Positions 1-8,570 of a stretch of DNA of 64,000 nucleotides are shown here, one piece after another. Location of the stretch: the NCBI RefSeq assembly GCF_003429095.1, contig NZ_QVTE01000066.1, forward strand, positions 1 to 64,000. The letters run 5' to 3'. Every line of letters starts with the position of its first letter. Positions within the stretch are counted from its first letter, which is position 1. The notes under the pieces are model-generated. The model saw only the letters and a program-made list of their open reading frames with translations, was not told the origin of the DNA and ran no database searches. This DNA is from Peribacillus saganii (lineage in GTDB: Bacteria; Bacillota; Bacilli; Bacillales; DSM-1321). A program made the translations under genes and the position numbers.

Positions 1-133
1 AGGCAAAAAGCGCCTTCTGTCAGCGCTTGTCTTATGCTTGTCGGGGGCCCACAGGAGGTGGGTCAGGACGGCGTTGCCACAGGACGTGGCGAACATAGCC
101 GTTCTACCTCTTTCAGGGCGCTTGCGCTTTTCT
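1..133 (+). repeat. Dispersed structured repeat, copy R1 (5' end outside window)
   Basis: Right part of a long-type copy of the repeat family found throughout this window. It holds the AAGGC-type hairpin module, a CCCAC/GTGGG hairpin with loop AGGAG near 50-60, and a two-step stem: 67-72 pairs with 98-103 (one G-U), and inside it GCCAC (76-80) pairs with GTGGC (86-90) around loop AGGAC. It ends in the family's GGGCGCTTGCGCTTTT block at 116-131. It lies about 23 bases before the preferred start of the DUF881 gene, in the same orientation. The left terminus is cut off by the window edge. Function unknown. Confidence 0.85.
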
Positions 134-155
134 GGTAGAAAGTTTGGTGGAATGC

Positions 156-881
156 GTGAATCAACGAAAAGGATTTGTATTTACTATTGTCGCGACGATT
201 CTTGGCTTTATGCTTGCAATCCAATTTCAGACGATCAAGGAGCCGGAAATTCAGGAGACACGCGACACTTGGGAAATTCGGGGAGAGCTCCTGAATGAAT
301 TACAGACGCAATCCAAATTAGTAAAAGAAATCCGGGCCCTTGAGGAAAGCATTGCGGATTATAAAACTGACATGACTTCTTCGAAAGAGCAGGTTCTTAA
401 AGAAACATTAGAAGATCTTAAGCAGGAAGCGGGATTGACGGCAGTCAAGGGTCCCGGAGTGGTATTGATAATTAAGCCTGTACCCGAAGCTATTGTCCTT
501 GGTGAGGAAGTTAATAATATTTCACCAGAGCTGCTAAAGAGATTAATCAATGAATTGAATATGTATGATGCCGAGCATATTTCGGTAAATGGTCAAAGAG
601 TTATCAACACCACTGTCATTCGTGATATAAATGGGCAGACAAAAATTGATGGATATCCGCTTACTGACTACCCAATCGAAATTAAGGTTATCGCAGAAGA
701 CTCGGTGAAGCTTAGCGACCGGCTGAAGGTTTCCGAATCGATAGAAGAATTTTTTATCGATAACCTGGAAGTGAATATTTCAAACCAGCCATCTGAAGTC
801 ACTATCCCGGCGTATAAGGAGTCTATAACAATCAGACATATGGAACCCGCCTTAGAGAGCGAAAAGGGAGGAAACACATAA
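156..881 (+). CDS. DUF881-family membrane-anchored protein (YlxW/YlxX-like)
   Basis: 241-residue protein with one N-terminal membrane segment (about residues 6-24), a short coiled region (about 45-95) and a DUF881 domain. Family members sit beside the divisome genes divIB, sbp, ftsA and ftsZ in Firmicutes; their biochemical role is not established. B. subtilis has two adjacent DUF881 genes, ylxW and ylxX. Only one is visible here, so I do not assign a symbol. I chose the GTG at 156 because TGGTGG (145-150) gives it a ribosome binding site; TTG 144 and GTG 147 are in frame but would overlap that site. The stop overlaps the sbp start. Confidence 0.85.
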   Translation: MNQRKGFVFTIVATILGFMLAIQFQTIKEPEIQETRDTWEIRGELLNELQTQSKLVKEIRALEESIADYKTDMTSSKEQVLKETLEDLKQEAGLTAVKGPGVVLIIKPVPEAIVLGEEVNNISPELLKRLINELNMYDAEHISVNGQRVINTTVIRDINGQTKIDGYPLTDYPIEIKVIAEDSVKLSDRLKVSESIEEFFIDNLEVNISNQPSEVTIPAYKESITIRHMEPALESEKGGNT

Positions 882-1243
882 TGTGGCTGCCAATTTTCGG
901 ACTGTTGATAGGCGTCCTCCTCGGGCTGCTGACTGATCTCAAGATCCCTGTGGAATATTCGAATTATCTCTCCATTGCGGTGCTCGCTGCACTCGATACA
1001 TTGTTTGGCGGCATAAGAGCGCATCTTCAAAATTTATATGATGAGAGAGTCTTTGTGTCAGGATTCTTTTTTAACATAATTTTGGCTGCAAGTTTAGCTT
1101 TTCTGGGCGTACATCTTGGTGTAGACTTGTATTTAGCTGCAATCTTTGCCTTTGGGGTCCGCTTATTTCAAAATATTGCAGTTATCCGGAGGATCCTTTT
1201 ATCCAGGCAGCCGAAGAATGTGAAAAAACCTGAAAAAAGTTAA
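881..1243 (+). CDS. sbp: Small basic protein Sbp (DUF1290)
   Basis: 120-residue integral membrane protein with three to four hydrophobic segments and a basic tail (RRILLSRQPKNVKKPEKS). The FGGIRAHLQ stretch is typical of the Sbp/DUF1290 family encoded just before ftsA in Bacilli. Its function is poorly known; position suggests a divisome-associated membrane protein. The start ATG overlaps the previous stop by one base (TAATG), so the two are translationally coupled, with a GGGAGG ribosome site inside the upstream gene. Confidence 0.88.
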   Translation: MWLPIFGLLIGVLLGLLTDLKIPVEYSNYLSIAVLAALDTLFGGIRAHLQNLYDERVFVSGFFFNIILAASLAFLGVHLGVDLYLAAIFAFGVRLFQNIAVIRRILLSRQPKNVKKPEKS

Positions 1244-1385
1244 CCGGTTTTAGAGGGAAAAAGAAGTACGTGACGAATAGTTTTCTATAGTAATTTGAAT
1301 ACTGTTATACTATTCTATATTAAAAGGTCATAAAAAATAAAAGTTTCATTTAAACTATTAAAAGTGTTAAAGGAGGTGCCATGGA

Positions 1386-2678
1386 ATGAACAACAGTGAA
1401 ATATACGTAAGTCTTGACATCGGTACATCCAGTGTGAAGGTAATCATTGGTGAAATGGTCAATGACACTTTAAATATTATCGGGGTTGGCAACGTAAAGT
1501 CAGATGGACTAAAAAAGGGGTCAATCGTTGATATAGATGAGACCGTTCATTCAATTCAAAGAGCAGTTGAACAGGCTGAAAGAATGATAGACATGGATAT
1601 TAAGAAAGTAGTTGTGGGTATAAGCGGCAACCATGTTATGCTTCAGCCCTGCCATGGCGTAGTTGCTGTTTCAAGCGAAAATAAAGAAATTACTGAACAT
1701 GATGTAATCAGGGTAAGGGAGGCAGCTGAGCTTCTCACTATTCCGGCTGACAGGGAAATCGTTGATGTTCTCCCGCTGTACTATAAGGTGGACGAGCTGG
1801 ATGAAATCAACGATCCACGGGGAATGATCGGTGTCAGACTTGAGATGAGAGGCATACTTATTACTGCATTACGGTCATTATTACATAATACGCTGAGATG
1901 TGTGGAACGTGCCGGCCTTGAAATTACTGATATTGCATTGCAGCCGCTTGCTGCAGGTTCCCTGGTACTGTCCCGGGATGAAAAGGAACTGGGAGTAGCG
2001 CAGGTCGATATCGGCGGCGGTTCTACCACCCTCGCGATTTTTGAACAGGGCCACCTGAAACATACTACAGTTATACCGATTGGCGGAGAGACTATCACGA
2101 AGGATTTATCGATTGTTCTCCGCACGACTACGGAAGACGCTGAAAAAATTAAAGTTAAGCATGGACATGCCTTCTATGATGACGCTTCTGAAGATGAAGT
2201 GTTCAATGTTCCGATTATAGGAAGCGATCAGATGCAGACATGCAACCAGCTGATGATTTCTGAAATAGTAGAAGCAAGGATGACGGAAATTTTTGAGTTG
2301 GTACAGGATGAATTAAGCCGGCTAGGCTATGCAGATGTACCAGGGGGATTTGTCCTGACTGGCGGTGTAGTAAAAATGCCGGGAGTCCTTGAACTGGCCG
2401 GGTATGTGTTACAAAACCGTGTCCGTACGGCGGAGCCAAATTATATCGGTGTCCGCGAGCCGCAGTATACAACAGCGGTTGGTCTCATCAAGCATGCCTG
2501 CAAAAAGGCAAGGCTGCAGGCCGGTGGTCCACAGACTAGTTCTGTAGCCGCTGCTGCGGAGCGAAATGATCAGACTCATCAAAAACAGCCCCAAAGGCCA
2601 AAGGAAAGAACAGAACAGAAGCCGGTTGAAAAGGGCGATTCTAAATTTAAAAAGATATTGGGTTATTTTTTTGAATAA
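1386..2678 (+). CDS. ftsA: Cell division protein FtsA
   Basis: 430-residue actin-like ATPase that tethers FtsZ to the membrane at midcell and recruits later divisome proteins. Nucleotide-binding motifs are visible: SLDIGTSSVKV near residue 10, QVDIGGGSTTLAIF near 208, and GGFVLTGGVVKMPG near 320. A variable linker rich in Q, K and E (about 375-415) leads to the C-terminal amphipathic helix FKKILGYFFE, the membrane targeting sequence. A strong site AGGAGGTG precedes ATG 1386; an ATG at 1381 is out of frame. It lies 42 bases before ftsZ. The 142-base gap from sbp is AT-rich and may hold promoters, but none could be assigned cleanly. Confidence 0.97.
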   Translation: MNNSEIYVSLDIGTSSVKVIIGEMVNDTLNIIGVGNVKSDGLKKGSIVDIDETVHSIQRAVEQAERMIDMDIKKVVVGISGNHVMLQPCHGVVAVSSENKEITEHDVIRVREAAELLTIPADREIVDVLPLYYKVDELDEINDPRGMIGVRLEMRGILITALRSLLHNTLRCVERAGLEITDIALQPLAAGSLVLSRDEKELGVAQVDIGGGSTTLAIFEQGHLKHTTVIPIGGETITKDLSIVLRTTTEDAEKIKVKHGHAFYDDASEDEVFNVPIIGSDQMQTCNQLMISEIVEARMTEIFELVQDELSRLGYADVPGGFVLTGGVVKMPGVLELAGYVLQNRVRTAEPNYIGVREPQYTTAVGLIKHACKKARLQAGGPQTSSVAAAAERNDQTHQKQPQRPKERTEQKPVEKGDSKFKKILGYFFE

Positions 2679-2720
2679 AAGGAACGTAAAAGGGAATTTC
2701 GTTTAATTAGGAGGATTATC

Positions 2721-3854
2721 ATGTTAGAGTTTGATTCTAATTTAGATCAATTAGCTACGATTAAGGTAATCGGCGTCGGCGGCGGCGGAAACAATGCCGT
2801 GAACCGAATGATAGAGCATGGTGTACAAGGTGTTGAATACATTTCAGTTAATACAGATGCGCAGGCTCTTAATCTTTCAAAGGCTGAGATAAAAATGCAG
2901 ATTGGCGGCAAGCTTACTCGCGGACTGGGAGCGGGTGCAAATCCGGAAGTCGGCAAAAAGGCTGCTGAAGAAAGTAAAGAACAGCTTGAGGAAGCATTGC
3001 GCGGAGCCGATATGGTATTCGTAACTGCTGGAATGGGCGGCGGTACAGGTACAGGTGCTGCTCCTGTTATTGCCCAGATTGCAAGAGACCTGGGAGCACT
3101 GACAGTTGGTGTCGTCACCCGCCCATTTACCTTTGAAGGCCGCAAACGGGCAACTCAGGCTCAGGGTGGAATTTCATCATTAAAAGAAGCGGTTGATACG
3201 CTAATTGTCATCCCGAATGACCGAATTCTGGAGATCGTTGACAAAAGTACGCCAATGCTTGAGGCTTTCCGTGAAGCAGATAACGTGCTCCGCCAAGGTG
3301 TTCAGGGTATTTCAGACCTAATTGCGACACCGGGATTGATTAACCTTGACTTTGCGGATGTTAAGACAATCATGTCCAACAAAGGATCTGCATTGATGGG
3401 TATCGGAATTGCCTCCGGAGAAAACCGTGCTGCGGAAGCAGCTAAAAAAGCTGTTTCCTCCCCGCTTCTTGAAACATCCATTGACGGCGCACAGGGCGTT
3501 CTGATGAATATTACCGGCGGTACAAATCTCAGCCTTTTTGAAGTCCAGGAAGCTGCAGACATTGTTGCGTCAGCTTCTGACCAGGACGTCAATATGATCT
3601 TCGGCTCCGTAATCAATGAAGCATTAAAGGATGAAATCGTGGTAACAGTAATCGCCACTGGTTTCAACGAAACAGAAGCTCCGGCTCGCCAGCCTAGGCC
3701 GTCATTTGGCCAGCAGTCCAGGCCGGCTGCTGCACCTCCAAAAAGGGAAGTTAAGCGGGAAGAGCCTGTAAGTGAACCGGTTCGCCATGTGAACAATGCA
3801 GAGGAAGCATTAGACATTCCAACATTCCTGCGCAACCGAAACAGAAGACGTTAA
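2721..3854 (+). CDS. ftsZ: Cell division protein FtsZ
   Basis: 377-residue tubulin-like GTPase that polymerises into the Z ring. The tubulin signature GGGTGTG lies at about 106-112, and the first glycine-rich GTP loop ([11 protein letters not shown]) near 19-29. A Pro/Arg-rich linker (about 315-360) is followed by the conserved C-terminal peptide [14 protein letters not shown], which binds FtsA, SepF and ZapA-type partners. Ribosome site TTAGGAGG precedes the ATG. The gene ends at a strong terminator. Confidence 0.98.
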   Translation: MLEFDSNLDQLATIKVIGVGGGGNNAVNRMIEHGVQGVEYISVNTDAQALNLSKAEIKMQIGGKLTRGLGAGANPEVGKKAAEESKEQLEEALRGADMVFVTAGMGGGTGTGAAPVIAQIARDLGALTVGVVTRPFTFEGRKRATQAQGGISSLKEAVDTLIVIPNDRILEIVDKSTPMLEAFREADNVLRQGVQGISDLIATPGLINLDFADVKTIMSNKGSALMGIGIASGENRAAEAAKKAVSSPLLETSIDGAQGVLMNITGGTNLSLFEVQEAADIVASASDQDVNMIFGSVINEALKDEIVVTVIATGFNETEAPARQPRPSFGQQSRPAAAPPKREVKREEPVSEPVRHVNNAEEALDIPTFLRNRNRRR

Positions 3855-3863
3855 TAATCATTC

Positions 3864-3892
3864 AAAACCTTGCCATTAGGCAAGGTTTTTTT
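3864..3892 (+). terminator. Rho-independent terminator after ftsZ
   Basis: AAAACCTTGCC and GGCAAGGTTTTTTT form a perfect stem with a four-base loop and a T tract. It separates ftsAZ from the spoIIG operon. Confidence 0.95.
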
Positions 3893-4045
3893 GATGCGAA
3901 AGAAATTTATAAAAATACCATGCATTGAAATTTCGTAAGGAATTAAGTCTTTGGTGCTGCAATCCAGGCTATACCACGATTTTAAAAAGAATTCATTCAG
4001 CTCTTGCTTAGCTCTGCTAATATCTTTCTACAAAAAGGACAAAAA

Positions 4046-4113
4046 TGTCTAAAAAACTCCCATAAATCCATGTCAAAAAGTGACACACTTCCAGTGGTCA
4101 GGTACGCTATACT
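4046..4113 (+). promoter_or_regulatory. Candidate spoIIG promoter with Spo0A boxes
   Basis: The -35-like GTGACA (4080-4085) and the -10 TATACT (4108-4113) are exactly 22 bases apart. This is the unusual spacing known for the Spo0A-activated, sigma-A-dependent spoIIG promoter of B. subtilis. Near-matches to the Spo0A box TGTCGAA lie just upstream: TGTCTAA (4046-4052) and TGTCAAA (4071-4077), the second abutting the -35. The rest of 3893-4148 holds nothing else I recognise. Confidence 0.6.
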
Positions 4114-4148
4114 TTTTTAAAAGAATAGGTTCCAATCTTATAAAAAAA

Positions 4149-4240
4149 TACAGTCTACTCCAGCACCCAACATTTTTTCACAGAATGATATAGCTAGGAC
4201 GAGTGTTTAGCCGGTCCTTTTAGAAGGCTGCTTATGTATT
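4149..4240 (+). repeat. Decayed copy R2 of the dispersed repeat, in the spoIIGA leader
   Basis: TACAGTCTACTCCAGCACCC (4150-4169) matches the 5' border of the family with small deletions. The later stretch around 4198-4235 (GGACGAGTGTTTAGCCGGTCC, then TTTTAGAAGGCTGCTTATG) resembles its 3' half. The internal stems are mostly lost. It lies between the candidate promoter and the spoIIGA ribosome site, so it would be transcribed in the leader. Confidence 0.5.
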
Positions 4241-4277
4241 TCATGTTAATAGGATGTAATTGCAAGGAGGGGAATGC

Positions 4278-5204
4278 TTGACGCTTTATTTAGATGTAAT
4301 ATGGCTCTTGAACTGGTGTTTTGATTGCCTCCTCCTTTATTGGACGGCCATTCTGCTAAAAAGAAAGGTGAAAGGCTGGCGGATTATGATTGGGGGATTC
4401 ATTGGGTCGCTGATTATCATTTTGGCATTTACACCGTACCAATGGCTGACGGGCGACCTTTTTGTGAAGTTGCTTTTTTCCTTCTTCATGATAATCACAG
4501 TTTTTGGCTTTGTCAGGCTTAGATTATTTTTAAAGGGTCTGTTGTTATTATATTTTATAACCTTCCTATCAGGCGGAGTGCTCCTTGGGCTGCATTATTT
4601 TTTCCAGTTTAATCCTTCGGCCCTTAATTCTGGCTTTATTCAAATGACGGCCGGATTTGGTGATCCGGCAAGCTGGATCTTTGTGCTGCTTGGTTTTCCT
4701 GCAGCATGGTATTTTTCAAAACGAAGCATCGATAATATTGAAATGGCTTCAATAGCCTTTGATCAATTGGTTACAGTAGCTATTAAGCTGAAAAACTGTG
4801 AATGGACGGTTACCGGGCTTGTCGATAGCGGGAACCAGCTGTATGATCCGATTTCCGGTTCCCCTGTCATGATTCTTTCGGTAAGGGGAATTGAAGAGGA
4901 TTTACCCGAAAATGTATTAAGGATAATTGATGATGTTGATTCTTTTCTGTCAGGGGATGGCTCAATGGATGTTGAATGGGATGATCGGCTGCGAATTATC
5001 CCTTGTAAGGTAGTTGGTAATGATAAAGGACTTCTTGCCGCATTTAAAGCAGACTCTATCAGAGTTCACCAAGAGAATGGGATTCTTGACGCAACAAAGT
5101 CCCTCATCTCGTTTACTCGGCAGCAGCTGTCACCGGATGAGGCATATCAGGCGATCGTCCATCCTAAAATGCTTACCGGCACCAATATCAGAACTGCATC
5201 TTAA
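4278..5204 (+). CDS. spoIIGA: Sporulation sigma-E processing protease SpoIIGA
   Basis: 308-residue membrane aspartic protease that cleaves the propeptide from pro-sigma-E in the mother cell after a signal from the forespore. The N-terminal half has about five membrane segments (residues 1-150); the C-terminal cytoplasmic half carries the catalytic motif DSGN with Asp at residue 183, the same position as in B. subtilis. Start TTG 4278 follows AAGGAGGGG (4264-4272) and gives the family N terminus LTLYLDVIWLLN; an in-frame TTG at 4260 lies upstream of that site. It forms an operon with sigE, its substrate. Confidence 0.96.
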   Translation: MTLYLDVIWLLNWCFDCLLLYWTAILLKRKVKGWRIMIGGFIGSLIIILAFTPYQWLTGDLFVKLLFSFFMIITVFGFVRLRLFLKGLLLLYFITFLSGGVLLGLHYFFQFNPSALNSGFIQMTAGFGDPASWIFVLLGFPAAWYFSKRSIDNIEMASIAFDQLVTVAIKLKNCEWTVTGLVDSGNQLYDPISGSPVMILSVRGIEEDLPENVLRIIDDVDSFLSGDGSMDVEWDDRLRIIPCKVVGNDKGLLAAFKADSIRVHQENGILDATKSLISFTRQQLSPDEAYQAIVHPKMLTGTNIRTAS

Positions 5205-5258
5205 AGTGATTATTAAATCTATACTCAGCAATTAATAAAAATAGAAGGGAGAACCATC

Positions 5259-5978
5259 ATGAAAAAATTTATCCTCCGCCTCACTTATTACTGGTATAAG
5301 CTATTATATAAATTTGGCCTGAAGTCAGACGAAATATTCTATATTGGGGGAAGTGAAGCTCTCCCGCCTCCGTTAAGCAAAGAGGAGGAAGAATTGCTAA
5401 TTAATAAGCTTCCCGGCGGAGATGAAGCAGCCCGTGCTATTTTAATTGAAAGAAATCTGCGGCTGGTCGTGTATATTGCGAGGAAGTTTGAAAACACCGG
5501 AATCAATATCGAGGATTTAATTAGCATAGGAACGATTGGACTTATCAAAGCGGTGAATACATTCAACCCAGAGAAAAAGATAAAGCTTGCTACATATGCT
5601 TCACGCTGTATTGAAAACGAAATTCTAATGTATCTGAGAAGAAATAATAAAATTAGGTCAGAAGTTTCTTTTGATGAACCATTGAATATTGACTGGGATG
5701 GCAATGAACTTCTCCTCTCTGACGTATTGGGAACGGAAGAGGATATCATTACGAAGGATCTGGAAGCAAATGTTGACCGAAAGCTGTTAACTAAGGCATT
5801 GCATCAGCTTTCCGACCGGGAAAAGCAAATCATGGAACTTCGTTTTGGTCTTATTGGCGGAGAGGAAAAAACGCAAAAGGATGTTGCTGATATGCTCGGT
5901 ATCTCCCAATCATATATATCGAGGCTGGAAAAAAGAATCATTAAAAGGCTGCGCAAGGAATTTAATAAAATGGTGTGA
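5259..5978 (+). CDS. sigE: Sporulation RNA polymerase sigma factor SigE (pro-sigma-E)
   Basis: 239-residue mother-cell sigma factor, made as an inactive precursor. The first 27-29 residues (basic and aromatic, [20 protein letters not shown]) are the membrane-binding propeptide removed by SpoIIGA. Region 2 is seen at [26 protein letters not shown] and region 4 at the helix-turn-helix [20 protein letters not shown]. Ribosome site AGAAGGGAG precedes the ATG. Close linkage to spoIIGA and sigG is typical of Bacillus. Confidence 0.98.
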   Translation: MKKFILRLTYYWYKLLYKFGLKSDEIFYIGGSEALPPPLSKEEEELLINKLPGGDEAARAILIERNLRLVVYIARKFENTGINIEDLISIGTIGLIKAVNTFNPEKKIKLATYASRCIENEILMYLRRNNKIRSEVSFDEPLNIDWDGNELLLSDVLGTEEDIITKDLEANVDRKLLTKALHQLSDREKQIMELRFGLIGGEEKTQKDVADMLGISQSYISRLEKRIIKRLRKEFNKMV

Positions 5979-5980
5979 AC

Positions 5981-6001
5981 CAACCAGGCAGCATCTGGTT
6001 T
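5981..6001 (+). terminator. Weak hairpin after sigE
   Basis: AACCAGGCAGCATCTGGTT forms a short stem followed by a few T residues. It could be a weak terminator between sigE and sigG. The following 180 bases hold nothing else I recognise before the sigG promoter. Confidence 0.35.
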
Positions 6002-6184
6002 CTCATCAATTTTAAAAGGTTACTGAAGTGCAGCAGCTGGACGGGTCCGTACCCTTAATGCAAACCGTAGGAGCAGTAGGCCAGTGCCGTACAATAAAAA
6101 ATTTTTAATAAAAAAATCCCATGATTATCAATATTCCGGGTACCTGTATTCCTTTTTTTGAAGACTACAGTACTGATACCGGGT

Positions 6185-6213
6185 GCATATTTTTTCCTCC
6201 CACGGAGATACTG
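6185..6213 (+). promoter_or_regulatory. Candidate sigma-F/sigma-G promoter of sigG
   Basis: GCATA (6185-6189), 17 bases, then GATACTG (6207-6213). This resembles the forespore consensus (-35 GYATR; -10 CATAMTA, with two mismatches). B. subtilis sigG is transcribed by sigma-F and then sigma-G, so position and spacing fit. Confidence 0.55.
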
Positions 6214-6248
6214 TTTTTGAACAGCAGCTCCTGTGAGGAGGGAATAGA

Positions 6249-7028
6249 TTGTCACGAAATAAAGTTGAAATCTGTGGTGTTGACACGTCGAAGTTGCCAG
6301 TTTTGAAAAACGATGAAATGCGAAAGCTTTTCAAGGAAATGCAAGAAGGCGATATTTCAGCAAGAGAAAAATTGGTGAACGGAAACCTCAGGCTTGTATT
6401 AAGCGTAATCCAGCGTTTTAACAACCGTGGTGAATTTGTCGATGACCTGTTTCAGGTCGGCTGTATTGGATTAATGAAATCCATTGATAATTTTGATCTA
6501 GGACAGAATGTCAAATTTTCTACGTATGCAGTGCCAATGATAATCGGTGAAATTAGAAGATACTTGCGAGATAACAATCCTATCCGTGTATCCCGGTCTT
6601 TACGTGACATTGCCTACAAAGCATTGCAGGTAAAGGAGAGGCTTATGAGCGAGACCTCCAGGGAACCAACTGCAATAGAGATCGCCAAAGTACTGGAAGT
6701 TCCGCATGAGGATATTGTTTTTGCACTTGATGCCATCCAAGATCCTGTATCTCTATTCGAACCGATATACAATGATGGCGGCGACCCAATCTATGTAATG
6801 GACCAGCTGAGTGATGAAAAAAATAAAGACAGCCAATGGATTGATGAAATTGCACTTAAAGAAGGCATGAGAAGGCTGAATGAAAGGGAAAAACTTATTC
6901 TTCGCAAACGGTTTTTCCAAGGTAAAACGCAAATGGAGGTTGCCGAAGAAATTGGAATTTCCCAGGCCCAGGTGTCACGTCTTGAAAAAGCAGCAATCAG
7001 GCAGATGAACAAAAATATACAACAGTAA
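6249..7028 (+). CDS. sigG: Forespore RNA polymerase sigma factor SigG
   Basis: 259-residue late forespore sigma factor. The N terminus SRNKVEICGVDTSKLPVL is the conserved SigG segment that contacts anti-sigma factors; region 2 is at NGNLRLVLSVIQRFNNRGE and region 4 ends with VAEEIGISQAQVSRLE. The start is TTG at 6249, preceded by GTGAGGAGGGAA, as is usual for this gene. It has its own promoter and terminator, so it is probably its own unit although it sits beside sigE. Confidence 0.98.
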   Translation: MSRNKVEICGVDTSKLPVLKNDEMRKLFKEMQEGDISAREKLVNGNLRLVLSVIQRFNNRGEFVDDLFQVGCIGLMKSIDNFDLGQNVKFSTYAVPMIIGEIRRYLRDNNPIRVSRSLRDIAYKALQVKERLMSETSREPTAIEIAKVLEVPHEDIVFALDAIQDPVSLFEPIYNDGGDPIYVMDQLSDEKNKDSQWIDEIALKEGMRRLNEREKLILRKRFFQGKTQMEVAEEIGISQAQVSRLEKAAIRQMNKNIQQ

Positions 7029-7078
7029 CTAATTTTAAACATAAAGTTTTCATAAAAGCACATAAAATTGTATGGAGC

Positions 7079-7107
7079 AACCCCTGTCATAGCTGGCAGG
7101 GGTTTTT
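7079..7107 (+). terminator. Rho-independent terminator after sigG
   Basis: AACCCCTG pairs with CAGGGGTT, followed by TTTTT. Bases 7108-7376 between this and the next gene show no gene or motif I can name. Confidence 0.92.
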
Positions 7108-7376
7108 GCATGAATTATTAAAATTGGAAAATCTAAACTTTTCCATGATAAATGAATACAAAAGCTAGAAATAGATACAGCGTACGAATTTAACTTCATC
7201 AATTGCAGGGATCGGGATACTTTGCCCCCTTTTCTACTGTTTCGGCTCTCTGCCCTTTTCCCATCAAATAAACAGCAAGCAGCAGGGCTTTAAGTAAACC
7301 GGAAAGGAAACCTTTCATGGTAAACCTTCCGGGTGCATATAGTTTAATTAAAATGATGCTTCAGGAGCTGGTAAAC

Positions 7377-7640
7377 ATGGTGAAAATATCAGAATTTCAG
7401 GTGAAGGAAGTTGTAAGTATTTCTGATGGGAAAATTTTAGGTAACATATCAGACCTGGTGATCAATGTTAGTAAAGGTACTATCGAAGCAATCGTTGTTT
7501 CAAACGGCGGGAAGGTGCTTGGCTTCTTTGGCAAGGATGAGGATGTCATTATACCGTGGCGGAAAATCCGGAAAATTGGGGCAGATGTGATACTAGTCGA
7601 TCAATCGGCAGGATTGCTGACAACTGTGGAAAACAAATAG
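7377..7640 (+). CDS. ylmC: PRC-barrel protein of the YlmC/YmxH sporulation family
   Basis: 87-residue single PRC-barrel domain (SEFQVKEVVSISDGKILGNI at the N terminus, GKDEDVIIPWRKIRKIGADVIL near the end). YlmC/YmxH proteins are common in spore formers; the function is unknown. I chose ATG 7377, with AGGAG at 7363-7367, because it matches the family N terminus. An upstream in-frame ATG at 7317 would add 20 residues not seen in the family. Confidence 0.85.
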   Translation: MVKISEFQVKEVVSISDGKILGNISDLVINVSKGTIEAIVVSNGGKVLGFFGKDEDVIIPWRKIRKIGADVILVDQSAGLLTTVENK

Positions 7641-7693
7641 TGATCAGCATTTTTGTAAGAGAGGTATAGCATCGATTACTAAAAAGGAGCGTT

Positions 7694-7722
7694 TTGAGTG
7701 GGTAATATGTTACACTTATAAA
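7694..7722 (+). promoter_or_regulatory. Candidate sigma-A promoter before ylmD
   Basis: TTGAGT (7694-7699), 17 bases, TATAAA (7717-7722), then the ribosome site GAGGTAGG and ATG 7742. Probably drives ylmD-ylmE-sepF-ylmG. Confidence 0.5.
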
Positions 7723-7741
7723 AAAACTCTGAGGTAGGACA

Positions 7742-8563
7742 ATGAACGAACCTTTTGTAAAGGAAAGTAAACAGCTTTTATTAATAGAGCCTTGGATGGA
7801 TAGTAACCCGTTATTAACTGCGGGCTTTACGACAAAAAACGGCGGGCATGGCAAGGGACATTTTGAAAGCTTAAACCTAGGTTTTCACGTAAACGATATT
7901 TTGGAAGATGTTATTTCCAACAGGGAAACCGTTGCAGGCAATCTTTCTTTCCCTTTAAGCTGCTGGACAGGTGCTGAGCAGACCCATGAAGTCAAAGTGG
8001 TGAAAGTTACATCAAAAGAAAAAGGCATGGGCTCAAGGGACTATTCTTCAAGCCTAAAAGGAACAGATGGATTGTATACAGAAAAGTCAGGGATCCTATT
8101 AACCCTTTGCTTCGCTGACTGTGTACCCCTTTATTTTTATTCTTCTTCCAGTCGGCATATTGGAGTTGCGCATGCCGGCTGGAAAGGCACAGTTAATGGC
8201 ATAGCGGCAGAAATGGTCGAGAAATGGCAGGCTGAGGGAATCCACGCTGATGATATCCATGCAGTTATAGGGCCCTCCATTTGTGGAGATTGTTATGTGG
8301 TGGATGACAGAGTCATTCAATTTGTCGAAATTAGACTGGAAGAAATGGACAAAAAACCCTATAATCGAATCAGAGAGGGACAATATCAGCTCGATTTAAA
8401 AAAATTAAATGAATTGATTTTGCAAAAAGCAGGCGTTCCTCCAGCCCAAATACAAGTATCCAGGTTTTGTACCAGCTGCAATAGCGATCTGTTTTTCTCA
8501 CATCGAAAAGATTCTGGAAAAACTGGCCGCATGATGAGCTTCATTGGCTGGAAGGAGGATTAG
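7742..8563 (+). CDS. ylmD: YlmD/YfiH-family purine nucleoside phosphorylase-like protein
   Basis: 273 residues of the YfiH/LACC1 family (DUF152). The zinc and active-site motifs are present: LTLCFADCVPL (about 118-128), GVAHAGWKGTVNG (about 141-153) and the distal FCTSCNSDLFFSHR. Family members act on purine nucleosides (phosphorolysis/deamination) and were earlier called multicopper polyphenol oxidases; which activity applies here cannot be read from sequence. In Bacillus it is the first gene of the ylmDEFGH division cluster. Confidence 0.9.
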   Translation: MNEPFVKESKQLLLIEPWMDSNPLLTAGFTTKNGGHGKGHFESLNLGFHVNDILEDVISNRETVAGNLSFPLSCWTGAEQTHEVKVVKVTSKEKGMGSRDYSSSLKGTDGLYTEKSGILLTLCFADCVPLYFYSSSSRHIGVAHAGWKGTVNGIAAEMVEKWQAEGIHADDIHAVIGPSICGDCYVVDDRVIQFVEIRLEEMDKKPYNRIREGQYQLDLKKLNELILQKAGVPPAQIQVSRFCTSCNSDLFFSHRKDSGKTGRMMSFIGWKED

Positions 8564-8570
8564 TGTAAAA

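Noticed and set aside
38-298. 86-residue frame at the window start
   Set aside because: It runs through repeat R1 and out of frame into the DUF881 gene; no family resemblance or ribosome site.
3302-3835. Long minus-strand frame opposite ftsZ (and similar ones opposite carB, recG, smc, the Ca-ATPase)
   Set aside because: Shadows of strong coding frames on the + strand, with no ribosome sites and low-complexity Ser-rich translations.
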